Assembly (NCBI RefSeq): GCF_963678635.1
Contig: NC_087066.1
Span: 60,792,875-60,856,874 of the forward strand
Reading direction: 5' to 3'
Length of the DNA stretch: 64,000 nt
DNA from: Symsagittifera roscoffensis
Taxonomy: Eukaryota; Xenacoelomorpha; Acoela; Convolutidae
Part shown: positions 63,697-64,000 of the stretch, one piece after another
Layout: each line of letters starts with the position of its first letter
Position numbering within the stretch: the stretch's first letter is position 1
Notes under the pieces: model-generated
The model's database searches: none
Told to the model about the DNA's origin: nothing
The model's input: only the letters and a program-made list of their open reading frames with translations
Made by a program: the position numbers and the translations under genes

Positions 63697-64000
63697 CAGA
63701 GACGGACAACATAGATAGCAGCTCAAAAGAGTCTCATCATTCTGAAAAAAGTGAAAAACCCCAGTCGCATAAAACAGATACCCGCTCTAAGGTGTCACAC
63801 CGAAGCAGCCGACATCATCAATCGGGTTCTCAGAAATCTAGTCGTTATACCGCCACTCCGTCGAAAACAATTTCTGAGAAAAAGCGCGACTTAATGATTT
63901 TAAAGAAACAACAAGAGGAACTTGAGAGGCAGGCAAAGGTATCATTAAGACTGAAAGAGCAGCAAAACCAGATGAAACATTTTGTTTTAGAGAAACAAAG
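63684..64000 (+). CDS. Gag-like frame continued in the -1 frame, runs off the window
   Basis: Open from TTTGAGGCA at 63684 to the last base (105 codons, checked). A Ser/His-rich linker (SHRSSRHHQSGSQKSSRY) is followed by KKRDLMILKKQQEELERQAK and SLRLKEQQNQMKHFVLEKQ, the Ser-rich linker plus KQQELE-type helix seen in BEL/Pao gags. The join lies at a run of five T, so either a one-base indel or a -1 shift connects it with the previous frame. Family assignment is by pattern only. Confidence 0.45.

Overview
The window is animal (invertebrate-type) genomic DNA. Evidence: spliced genes with GT-AG introns (RFC2, MORN2-like), an intronless eukaryotic-type uracil-DNA glycosylase, tRNA-derived SINE-like sequences, and many metazoan transposon classes (R2-group LINE, Ingi/Vingi-like LINE with a 2A peptide, CR1/Jockey-like LINEs, Gypsy, a possible BEL-type element, Merlin, hAT-like MITEs). 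The phylum cannot be fixed from the sequence. Host genes are few and well separated; most of the 64 kb is mobile or repetitive.

Layout. 1-1748 (-) is a long gag-like frame that runs off the left edge. Its upstream region (1749-5700) is noncoding, has a 186-bp tandem repeat and is strongly enriched in the heptamer GGAGGGT. 5.7-8.0 kb and 8.6-9.0 kb hold broken LINE pieces. UNG lies at 9042-9872. 10.6-13.5 kb is a decayed LINE, 14.2-15.2 kb a repeat cluster, and 16.0-16.8 kb holds a SINE-like piece and a broken Merlin transposase. 17.0-31.8 kb (-) is an R2/NeSL-group LINE whose reverse-transcriptase core has been expanded in place into 14 tandem units of 966 bp. A second, younger LINE (31.8-36.4 kb, -), with a 2A-like skipping motif, PHD finger, endonuclease and RT, lies directly against it. 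RFC2 (replication factor C subunit) follows at 36744-38764 in four exons. 39-43 kb is mostly repeats. A MORN2-like gene occupies 43959-46645 in six exons; its last exon was duplicated with about 1.9 kb of flank, and the duplication breakpoint lies inside an LTR. A 7.1-kb Gypsy element (50091-57190, -) follows. 57.2-62.1 kb has no recognised gene but holds a long inverted repeat with GC-rich hairpins. 62.1-64 kb has a 179-bp tandem repeat, an unrecognised 208-aa frame and the start of a possible BEL/Pao-like gag that leaves the window.

How the parts relate. The three host genes (UNG in base-excision repair, RFC2 in clamp loading, MORN2-like protein) show no operon-like linkage. The most unusual structure is the internal tandem expansion of the LINE RT core. 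Every full unit appears to carry the same reading-frame lesions, so a dead element was amplified as a satellite. The second unusual structure is the MORN2 terminal-exon duplication, whose two copies differ only at synonymous sites within the coding exon.
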